64,000 bases of DNA, from positions 21,100,906 through 21,164,905 of the forward strand of contig OZ022245.1 in the NCBI GenBank assembly GCA_963978895.1. The letters run 5' to 3'. A model generated the notes under the pieces. That model did no database searches and had not been told where the DNA came from. It was given only the letters and a program-made list of their open reading frames with translations. Positions within the stretch are counted from its first letter, which is position 1, and each line of letters opens with the position of its first letter. This document shows positions 23,424 through 35,300 of this stretch, one piece after another. Made by a program: the position numbers and the translations under genes. This DNA comes from Erpobdella octoculata. Taxonomy: Eukaryota > Annelida > Clitellata > Hirudinida > Erpobdellidae.

Positions 23424-24663
23424 ATGACTGCCAATTTTTTGAAACGATTACAAGCTCCAAGACAATACAGCGTGGTAATTGCGTATATCATGTATTTTGT
23501 TGGTGGGACATTTGGACTTCATCACTTTTATTTAAAGCGTGATCGTCATGCTTTTGTATGTTCCAGTAGTGTTGGCGGTGGTTTCGGCATCGGTCTTATA
23601 TATGATTTTTTCTATATCCCATCTTATGTACGACAAGCAAATCGGTTAAAATCTATAAAAAGGAAATCATTTGATTTCACCGATCCTGAGAATCGTCCCT
23701 CGATGGATATTACTCGCATTTCCTGTCAGGTTCTGTTCGGAGCTTACTTTGGCACTCTATTTTTAGCCATGTTTCCTGTGGAATTTTTCAAAGAAAATTT
23801 TTTTGCTATGTTGATTTTTCATGCTTTAGCCGTTGCCTTAGGTGATTTTACGATGCATTTTTTCGAAAGTTATGGATGAGTGCAAATGTTTAATTATAAA
23901 TTATGCAGGCGTTTATACAATAGCAAATGTTGGCAAAACAAAATGTTCGTTTGTTCCCTGTCTAATGGGAGCTTTGATTCCTACCACATTTGGATTACTA
24001 ATGAGCTCTGAAGACATGGGGGTCATTGTGTTTTACTCTGCACTTTCTTCTTCATTGGTGGCGTTTTATAGAGGATGGAGATTTACTGAAATATCTGACC
24101 TGAATAACTCAAATATAATTCTAAGGTTTATAACTGTTTATGGACTCTCTTTTTTCATCTACTTACTGCTTTTCAATGCTATTTACTGGAACACAAGAGT
24201 GACTGTGGGTGGTGTAAAAACATCTCTTGGAGATTACTTGGAACATAATGTTCCATGGGAACATTTTCTAAACTCTCTGAGAAAGTTGTTTAAAACTTTG
24301 AGGGAATCAGGCTGGGTTGAATTTTTTCTTCAGGCAGTAGAAATGATGACAGCTGAATCCTTTGATGTTGATGCTTTGAAAGTAAGTTGTTTTTTTTTAT
24401 TTCTGTAATGTTTCTGTTTTAATACAATTTTGTTTTTCATTGCAAAACAGGTTTTAGAGCTCGATGGAAATGCCACAGAATCAGAAATAATATCGCAGTA
24501 TAGAAAAATGGCAAAAATTTGGCATCCTGACAAATACATAAGGGGTTCAGCATGGGACAAAAAGTGGGCTGAAAAACAATTTATATTAGTAAGACAAGCA
24601 TATGAACAACTTATTTCTCATGCAAAAAGACATCGTATAAGAGTTTCCAATGATGAACTGTAA
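23424..24663 (+). CDS. DNAJC22: DnaJ homolog subfamily C member 22 (Wurst-like membrane co-chaperone)
   Basis: Exons 23424-23841, 23909-24381 and 24451-24663 join in frame to 367 residues (human about 341). The N-terminal part has YIMYFVGGTFGLHHFYLKRD, the TM2-like GG.G.HH.YL motif that marks this family, then several hydrophobic membrane spans. The last exon is the C-terminal J domain, with helix II ISQYRKMAKIWHPDKY carrying the essential HPD tripeptide, placed at the C terminus as in DNAJC22. The family is linked in flies to clathrin-mediated endocytosis and Hsc70. Start taken at the ATG at 23424; the frame opens only nine bases earlier at a TTG. Intron 1 is just 67 bp. The nearest upstream feature is 1 kb away. 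Confidence 0.9.
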
Positions 24664-24702
24664 TTTGAGCCAGCCATTGTTGTTTCACTTTTAAATTTGT
24701 AT

Positions 24703-24761
24703 TGTATGTTTCAACTAATATTTATTTAGAATCTAAATAAATATTATTTGAAACATACAAT
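24703..24761. repeat. Inverted repeat around the DNAJC22 poly(A) signal
   Basis: TTGTATGTTTCAACTAATAT and its continuation pair with the sequence ending AATATTATTTGAAACATACAA, arms of about 28 bp with one or two mismatches and a 3-bp centre. The AATAAA signal (24736-24741) lies in the right arm and its complement in the left, so both strands carry one. Confidence 0.85.
24736..24741 (+). terminator. Poly(A) signal of DNAJC22
   Basis: AATAAA 73 bp after the stop codon. From here to 26365, where the convergent MYRF gene ends, I see only AT-rich non-coding sequence. Confidence 0.6.
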
Positions 24762-26365
24762 TTTAGATGCATTTATTGTTACATATTTTTTGATCACAAG
24801 TCTTTAAGCATTTTGAATAGTTTTAGTTTAAAAAATTGTTTTTTTTTGTAGTCTTGTTGATTTTTTTCCTACCTGTTTAATTTAAATGTTTTTTTGTTGT
24901 TGTTAAAATATTTAAAGTTAAAATGCTTTAATGCATTACACCATTTAGTCATTTAATATTAATAAGTACTTGACATTTTCAAATGCATGAGCTTTGGTCT
25001 GAATTATTAATTAATTAATAAAAATTGAGTACATTTTTTACCATTGGTCTTTCAAAAGTGAATTTTCTACCATCAGTAATAGCAAAAGATCTATTATTAG
25101 TTAGTTATTTCTTTTTGGTTACTTCTAGCTACTTTTGACTATGCCTCACAAATATAGAATGACTAGATTCTAGAAATTTTAGATCAAAAGTATCAGAGGT
25201 AAAAACAATTTATTTTATTTGAATTTTTACTAACAATAAGTAACATATCAACTGTGTTGTGAATAATAATAACATCTTATGCTTTTCTAAGGGCCATGCA
25301 ATAAATCAAACTTGTTTTTAAATTAGTTACAGTTCTGGCTATAGTTGAAACAGCACACTACCATTACTGCAACCATGGCCTTTGAGCGGAGCAATTGGTT
25401 AGCAACAGATATGTTTCTAGGAGACCCAAGAACAATTTCAAATAGTTGTCTTTCTGCAAAGCTCTGTTTTGAGTTGATATAAGTTGTATCTTTGTGTATT
25501 TTAAACTTCTAAAAAACATTCAAAGATTTTGTTATTAATAAGATGAATAAATTATTTATTTTCAATAAATAAATAACAAAATTAATAAATCTCTTGGTGA
25601 TTTTAAGGCAGTTTCAAGGTAGTGTAGAATCTAGTGTGCACATCATATGTATAGAAGCTTTAATGTTTTGTGCTCTTCAGAGTGCATTTTACTACCAGTC
25701 AGCGTTTACCTCACAGTACTTTGACTCCGAGTAAACTTATTCACTTGCCAAATCAGCATTTTATACTATATATGTTATTATTATGTAACTGGAAATCGGT
25801 TGAGAAAACATTTTTAGGTTTAAAATATTATTTTCCGCAATCAAAAAATTGTCGACCGAAAAAAAGAAAAACAACTGAGAAGCATAATCACAGCATCACG
25901 ATATGATTGTATAAACACACAACACCTTTGGAAATATCAACAAAATATTATATTTGTGAAAAGCTAGAGTATTTTTTAAAAAAGTTTGATAAATAACTAT
26001 TGCTTTTTAAAAAAAATAAATTTTATAATGGCTGTTGATCGTCTGAGGCACACTGTCTATGAAACTTGAGTTGGAATGTTCTTCTATCTTCTGATTTTAT
26101 ACAGGAATAATCCTTTTCCTGTACAAAATAATTTGGATATATATTTTTTTAAATAACAAGAAAAGCCAAAATGTATAAAATTTATAATAAATAAACTTAT
26201 TAATAATAAAAAGTTTAAAGTTTGACAGCAGTGGATCAATGATTATTTTGCATTCCTTTGCAGTTTCAGTCTCGCAAAATTCAATTGACATTCAAAAATG
26301 TCACATGACAGTTTGCAATTTAGCAAATAAAAACTTAAATTAAAATTAAATTAAAATAAAATTTG

Positions 26366-29300
26366 TCATTTAACAACATGAATTTGATTTAATTTATGAA
26401 CTTCTCTCACTTGTATTCTATCGTAGATGATAAATTCATACGTGGAGGTCAAATATGAACCTACCGGGAGGCTCCATCGCATACTTTTTCTCTTCGTAAG
26501 CAAACATTTTATTTTTTTAATAAAATTTGAATTTATTTTAATGATTTTGAAGTTTTAATTAACTTAAAATTTTAAGCAATGCAAATAAATATTTAAAAAA
26601 AAATGCAATTTGTTTACATCAAACTGTGGTGATTTTTCTATGCTATTTGAACAAAATTCTTGTCTTTCCCAACTGCAAAGAACCAATCCATCAATGGAAG
26701 ATAACCTTGAAATAATTTAGAAAAAAGTAGAAACTGTTTTATTGGAAATCATATTTCAAAGATATTTAAAGCAAATAATTAAATTAGTTAATAAACAAAA
26801 ATCCCGTTACGAATAGATACAAAAAAATTATTTAAAAGTTTTATGTCACAACAGGCCAGCCCGAAATAATTTTTGTGTAATTGGATTAATTTAAAGTGAA
26901 AAAAAAACTGTCATCTATTCAATAACTATCAACAAAAAAAGATAAAATTTAAAAACTATAACAAATTCAGATAATGAACTCACGAGAATTGAACATCAAT
27001 ATCTTGATTCATTGGAAAGTTATTGGCCAAAGTGATTAAATAATTCTTGCTTAATCCTTTTCCATCCATGCAACCCTTATTGTTACAATATTTTTGTGAG
27101 AGTTCGAGATTGAATTGTGGAAAAAGAATTGTGTGATCTTTTCCATGTGGAAAGTTATCTACATCCCCATCATCATCATCATCTTCACTACCACTCATCG
27201 GAAAGATAGGCTTCATCTTCCTGTCGTGACGATCACCTTTTTTATTTCGACGGTTTTTTGCATCTTTTTTTGTGTTAAAATCAAAATCAAAATTTAACAA
27301 GTTATTTTCAACGACGTTTTTATTAATTTTTTCCGTAAAACTTAATTCGTCGTTTTCAATCAATTCATTGAAATAATTTGCGTCCATTTTGTTTCTCCTT
27401 GTTTCATCTCGAAGAGCAATTTTGTTGTTTGTGATACTCTGACCGATGAGTGGTGTTGTAACTTGGTTGTTGAAAAAGTCTGTTCCTTCGGCTTTCCTTG
27501 GAAAGTCATTTCGAGCAAGTTGATCCATCTTAGGCTCAACTTTCCTTAAATTCTCGGGAATAACATTTGAATTTTCGGATGGATTTAGATAATTTTCGGT
27601 CACATCGTTTCCTTCAAAACCAGGAGATTTAATTTCTAAGCCAGTGTAGATTGGAGTGGATTTTTCTTCAGGACTAAAAAAAGAATTAGTTATTTCTCCT
27701 TCAAGAGTTTTAGCAGCTACTGGGAAAGTAGTTTCCCAATTTTCTCGTGTGCTGAGATCTACAGTAACATCTTCATTTCTTTTATTTGCTACGTTTTCAT
27801 TGTCTGCAGTCGAAACGGCATCAAATTGTGAGATTGTGGTTTCATCGTAAGCATTTGTGAAGATGTTGAGATCAAAGTTCTTTGAAGGGTTTTCTGTAAC
27901 GCCAGGAACTGGGTTCTTTGAAGGGTTTTCTGTAACACGTGGAACTGGGTTCTTTCCTGCTTTAGAACTTTTAGAGCGATTTGGTGCGTCACCTGAACTA
28001 TTGTTAGATTTAGACGTCGAAGTTACAAAAGTTGAAGTTACAGCAAAGGAAAAGTTTTCAGTTTGAGATTTTGTTTGTAGATTTTCAACATCATTTTCCT
28101 TGATAATTACATTGTCTGTAAACATTAAAATTGTCATAAGCATAAAAAGAAAATACATAAATTGAACCAATGAGAAGCTCTAAATTGAAGAAATTGATCT
28201 TGTTGAACCAAACTAAACAAAATTTTATTATAGAAAACAAAATATTTTCATGTTTCACATTTTTTGAAGGTATGCAGTGGCATACTCAGGATTGGGGCGA
28301 GGGGGGACAGGAGCAAGCATACAGTGGGCAAGGAAGAATTTTTAGCACTGCCAAAAACACCTAGATATTAGAGAAATTATTCTATTAGTCAAAAGCATTG
28401 ACAAACAATAGAAAGATTTGCATTTCAGTATTTGTCGTCTAGAAAAAAATACATTTGAAATGAGGAGTTCTACATGAAAGAGAACAATTGTTGAATAAGA
28501 GAGAGAGGGAAAAATGAATGGAGAAGTTAAAAGGTTTGCAGAATGAACTGCCAATAAAAAGAAGGAGAGAGCTTGGGTGGTCGCCGTAACAAAGTGCTGA
28601 ACCAAGGACATGGAGCAGTAGAGAGGTTGCATCGTAGCTGTACAAAAACATTAGCAGCCACTTGATGTAAATGAAAAAGTAAACTACTAATAATTTATTA
28701 AATGGATAACACAGGCCCTATGAGATGGTACAAATAATTGCTAAAACACATAAAAGAGAACAAAAAATTACATGTTCTGAAAGACCCATTGCAACACTGA
28801 ATTGATTGACATGGAGATGATGAAGAGCAGTTTGGCCAGATCAATATCGGAGGGCATCTGATGGGGTTTAATGCTACGTCCGACCTCCCACAAGATGGTT
28901 TCGAACTTGATGTTCTAAAAAATATATTTTCATTTTTTTGTCACTTAAAATGTTCTATAAACTATCATATTTTCTGATTATTTCAAATTTCTGATTTGTG
29001 AAATAAAATTTGTTAAATAAATTAATTATAAAACTCTTTCCTTATCTTTTTCTTAGCTTATATTCATTAATTTCACCATTCTATTATTTCTTCTTGCAAA
29101 ATAAAAGCAATTAAAAAAAGATAAAGATTTAAATAAAAATGTTAAGTGAAAATGAAATTTGTTAAAAAAGACAACAAACTGTTGGTCGATGTTAGTTTTT
29201 GAACGTTCCAGGTGACACAAAAGCAGTGAAAGAATTGCAAGGCTGATTGATGAAAGAAATGTTTATTGATTATTTTGAAATGAAAAATTTATTTTCTAGA

Positions 29301-32300
29301 AAAATGCAAATATATCATAAAATTCTTAACAGAAATGTTGATTTTCTCTACAATTCAAAAGTTCAATCAACTAAATGCAGCTTTCATCTTTTATTTATTT
29401 GTATCCTATCATTGTCATGAGAAAATGTCTTTCTAACAACTGAAGGAACATATATGTGACGAAATATAATTTTGATCTAAGTCAATTCAAAAGATGTCAT
29501 TGTGATCTTCTGCTTACTTTGTTCACTGCATCACCAAGGATACCGTTTTATTACATAACACCTAACATTGCTTAGGCATCCACATGTTGACATATCTGGT
29601 CTTGTTCACATTGTGTTGTGTGAGGGGCAGACCAAAATTGATGTATACAAATGGTTATGTGTCAAGAAAAATAGAGTTTGTAGAAAACTGAAAACATTAG
29701 CTTACCCTGAATAAATTAAAATATTATGCGGACTAGATAAAATAAAACCAATTCTGGTTATGATGCTCAGCACAAAAATGCTAGTGTAAGTTACAGTAAA
29801 GTAAAAGTAATTATTACTCTTTTGAACTATAAAGTTTTTTGGTTCAATATTTCAAACCTTACCATAACAAAGGTGTACATTCTTACAGAATAACATTGAT
29901 TCTGATATTTCACAGGTTTATCTAGTGACAAATGATGATTTGCATTTTGTGAATGATGTTGAGGAATAATGCTTATTAGAAATGGGGAATTATTATTATT
30001 GTGTATTATACTTCTGAAGAAACATGAAAAACATTATATATCTTGAAAATAAAATAAAACTTAAATTACCATAAAATAAATATTATTATTGCTTATTTCT
30101 GCTTTTCTTATTAAAAAACTGTTTTACTTAAATAAAAAGAACACATAATTCACATAACATGTGTCACCGGTGACCAAAGTTACCTTTAAGCTTGATCTTT
30201 GAAATAAAAACAAAGATATTAGAAATAGAGATTAATTGTTAAATGTCTATGAAAAGCATGAAATTTTTCAGAAAATATAAAGTATTTAAATATTTATAAT
30301 TCAGGTTTTTTTAGTCTTCTTACGTGGTTGAAAACTTTGCAGAATGATCGATAGAGCTTTTAACACCAAAGGACAATCCAATAATGCTGCTTTATTTACA
30401 AAAAAAGTGCGGTTTCTAATTCAATGTTTAATTTACAGCGAAACAATGTTGTGGTAATTCGTCAATAGAAGCGATTAAACCCGATATTATTACTAAAAAC
30501 TAGATTTAATCCAATATTATTATTTAAAGAAATACGGTTTAATCCAATATTATTATTTGAAAAAATACGGTTTAATCCGATATTATTATTATTTCAAAAA
30601 AATACGGTTTAATCCGATATTGTTATAAACAAAATAAGATTTAATCAAAAATTATTGTTTTAAAAGTTATGGTTGAAAATACTCACCAGAGAAGAATCAG
30701 AATCATGACAATTACAAAACCGATAGCTGCCCATTTGTTTTTGAAAAAGTTTTTTATTTTTTGTTTTATAGAAGTTTGGCGAGCTCTCGGATTTGTAGAA
30801 TGTCTTGAAACGGTCGACAAACCATCCGGTAAGGTAGAAAGATTGTCAACATTCTTAGAAAATATTGTAGCGACTTTCCAATCGTTCGTTTTGTTCGGAT
30901 CGATGCGATACATTTGCTCATTGTTGTTGTTGTTGTACCTGTCCAGGTTCATAGTGGCTTCTTCAAGTTGATTAATCCTCCTTTCTAATCTGTCTGTTAC
31001 TTTACAAAGCTCTTTCACTGCACCCAGACCCTCAATAAATATTCTGTCCTGGTAATTTAGAAACAAAATTAGATTTTTTAAATTAACATTATTTTGTTTT
31101 CTAAAAACTATGCAGTGTATATTTTTTTAGATAATTTTACAATTGCTAACTGTACTTGCGCGCTTATTCGGTAAAACGTTTGGCTGATGGTTAAGTCAGT
31201 GATGGCTATTTATTAGGCAATAAAAAATAATTTAAGAGAAAACAGTTTATTTTTATAACTGGGTGCTATCATTGTGACCAGAGTCACATTTCTCGAAATT
31301 TTTGAATATGTATAAATCGTCAATTAATCTTTGAAATATGAACAATTTGAAAATAAATATTAAAACAAAATAATAGATAACAAAATTATATTCTCAAACC
31401 TTGTTGACAACGAGAAACCCTTCAAGAACCCTTCCATCGGGCAGAACAACATCCCCGACCACGTGCACGGCATCGGGAAGAATTTGACTCACCTGTTGTG
31501 CGAGGATTCCCACTTTTGGAGTTTCCGAGTTGAAACTTTTCTTTCTTTGTAGCGGATCGGTCGACCTTGACCTCCTGAGACCGGCGTATTCTTCGTATGA
31601 AGGTAAGTAACGGAACTGATACACGTTGATTTGCGTGATGTTTCTCAGTTGCTCTTTTGTATTCATCTATTTTGTTTTGTTGAAAGTTCATTTTATATTT
31701 TGTTAAATTCCGTATTTTTTGATGATTGTAAGCCTATAAAATATGAAAACATTGACCACAGTCTTCTAAATACTTAATATGTAAAGTATTTGAGGACTGA
31801 AAATACAAGAAACACTAGAATCAATATGAAATAAACTCATTTTTCATCATAAATTTTTAAATTAAAAAATTTAATATTGCTTTTTTTCAATTAAACGAAA
31901 AATTGATGGTTCGTTTTTCTACAGAAAATTTGTAATTTTTAAAAATTTTTAAAGTTTTGATTTTATTCTATAATTCACAAAAATATTGTCCAATCAATCT
32001 GAAAATTTAACAAAATGTAAAGTCTGCAGCAACAAATAAACCCACCAAATTTCAACTTGATTGGATAAGGGGAAGTTGGTTTTTTTTAAGTGGTAAAGGG
32101 TTCCAATGTATGGCTCAAGCAAGCAGGCAAGCAAACACGGTGAAGTTAATATAAAAGATTTAAAAATATTGACCACAGTCTTCTAAATACTTAGTATGTG
32201 AAGTATGTGAGGATTTAAAATTTATGAACCTTTCAAATTTATTCACAAAGGAACGTAGTCACAAGCAAAAAAAAATACAAAAGAAATGAAAAAAAAGAAA

Positions 32301-35300
32301 ATTGAAATCAAATACAGCGAGCGTTCATCGTGATTACAAGTGATAGTAAATAAGTAACAGTAAGTTCCAAGGTCAGACCCAAGGGAATTATTTCTCACTA
32401 TAAGGGGCTGCCAATGTATGATTGTGTAATAAGTGAAATTTATATGATGTTTTTAATTTAGAAAAAGACGAAGATTTAATGTGACATGGTATTTTAGAAT
32501 ATATGCAAGGCATTCTAAGGACAACAGTTTCAATCAATATGGAATAAACAAAAATTTTATTTTAAATTTAAAAGTTAAATATCGCTTTCTTTAAATAGAA
32601 AGATTAATGAATAAAAGAGGAGCATAATAAAATTTATCATATTTAACTAAAAATAACTTTCTGAAAACACTGTATTCTGATATCTGTATCGCATTTGAAA
32701 GCAGTTTGATTTTACAAAATTTTTGGAAAACCTTGATATTCTCTTGCAGCATTTATATAATAACAAATAACAATTCAGTAAAACAGTCACGCACAAGGGT
32801 TTTATTTCCGTGGGAAGCATTCAATATTTATGCATTGATATCTTCAATATTTATGCATTGATATCTTCAATATTTATGCATTGATATCTTCAATATTTAT
32901 GCATTGATATCTTCAATATTTATGCATTGATATCTTCAATATTTATGCATTGATATCTTCAATATTTATGCATTGATATCTTTAATATTTATGCATTGAT
33001 ATCTTCAATATTTATGCATTGATATCTTCAATATTTATGCATTGATATCTTCAATATTTATGCATTGATATCTTCAATATTTATGCATTGATAACAACGT
33101 CTATTAGCTTATCTTCAATCATAGTTTACAGGATTTAATTGTTAACACCACCATTTCTGAAAAACTTTCTTGATGAGCTGATCTACAAAATAATTTTAAA
33201 TAGCCTGCAGTTCAAAGTCAAGTTAAACAAAACCAAACCTCTTTGATGTTCGTTTTTATCCTCGCATCGGAAGGATCCAAAACTTGTCCCGTTAATTTTA
33301 TGTTTCCGTGAACTGTCAGCGCCTCGGCTGGTGATTTTGTGTTGATTCCGACGTTACCCTTTTAAGGAAAATAAAAATAATCAATTATTCTGCAATTCAA
33401 TTAAATAAATTAATTAAATAAACAGCTGCTATTAATTTCATCATCAGTAATTTGTTGTAAAAATCTCTTTGAATTAAAAAAGAAATTTACATAGTGACAA
33501 ATTGAGTCCATGTTTTTTCCTTTTATCCACACATTTTCTGGGTCGCTTTCAAACAGGCTTGGATTAGATGCCTATAAATAATATTTAAATCATCTGTTAA
33601 TACTTCATTCTGAACATTTTCATTTAAATTAATTTTTAAAAAATTTGAAAATGCACTAGAAAATTATATGTTAGTAATAAACTAAACGGTTCATGCTTTT
33701 TTGAGTAAGCAGAATTCATTTAATCTTTTCTTAGTTCTTTTTAATATAATTGTGGTTTCTTAACAAGTTTCTATTTATTTCTATTTTCAAAATTTAAGAT
33801 TATTTTGAAAAAAAAAGATTTAATAAAATATTAAATAACTCCTTACCCTGACTACGATTTTGTCTGACGCATGAATGACGATTGGAAACCTTGGTTCAGT
33901 ACTGTTGTTGGTCATATCAACAGCATTCCTGATGTTTGCACTGAGACAGACGACCAGCCTGAAGTACCTCTGGTCAGGGTTCGGCTTTCCTCTCTTGCGC
34001 ATGTTATTCAAAGTTGTTTCGCCGAAGTGAAGTCTGCCAACAACGGCTCTGATGGGAAGGGATCCTCTCAAATCTTTCAAACTGATTCTGCAGATTTAAA
34101 GATAGGATATCAAAATTTAAAAAATTATCATAAACAAGTAGCCTGAAGCAAAACAAAAATGCATCAATAAAATATATTTTTAACAATATTCTTATCTACT
34201 CCTCATTCTCTCACTTCTCCTATCAAAAATAAAACACAAATATAGTAAAGCAGGCCTATATTTTGTAAATTTTTCCAAAGTTTTTTATCTAAAAATTAAA
34301 TGCTGGGTGATGTACACCTACAGTGTCGAATAAGATTTAATTTGACAACGAACAGTGTCATAAATTGGCTTTCATGTTGATGGTCAAAGTGTACATATCA
34401 AAGATATACTGGAATATGTCTTGGTTCTTCATTTGTTGTGACTTAATATTGAAAAATGTTGTGATGTTTTTAATTGCTTAAAACTAGTGATCGCAGGAAA
34501 TTTATAATGTTATGATAAAAAATAAAATGTACTTGACGGGTTGAAGTAGATGTTTCGAGCGATCGGATTCCGACTGCTCGATTGGAACGATGTGAGACTC
34601 ACTCTCAGCCTTCAAAAGAAATCATCTTTTCCTGATTTTTGACACCAATCATTATAAAAAAGACTATATATATCTACACTAAACTTTATGGTATTTCATT
34701 CTATGAGAAACTACATTGAAAGATGGACTCAATTCAACTATCAACTAAATAAAACTACCAAATTTATGACTGAAGAAGACATTGAACCCTTGATTTCATG
34801 CCCATACTATTACTGACTGAGCTACCAATAATAACCAAAAAATATAGTTAAAGGTTCTTGTCTTTTGGAACTAAATTATATGACATGTAACAATGATGGG
34901 TTTGAATGGTCTCGGGATATTTTTTGCTCGGACATTTCCTGTATTGATGATAACGTAATCTTGAATTTTTGATCAAACAGAACAATTTGATTAACTGACG
35001 TTGACGAATATCAATGTTCGTTAATGGATGGAACTTTTTAGTGGTTCCTGAGATATTTCTCAGCTTTATACTGCTTATGCTCTTGTTTGTGGAGTTGTTG
35101 CAGGTATTTATTGTTTACTGCAAAAAATCCAATAATTCATAATTTGATCTTATTTACTATCTTCCTCTTTTTTTATTCAGGCTTGTAACTGGCTAGCATA
35201 AAGCAAGACAGTACAACAGTGGAAGCAGTACAATTAAGTATTTTAAGAATATATTTATATTTAAACATTTATAATTCATGAGTATATTTTTTTTATAGAA

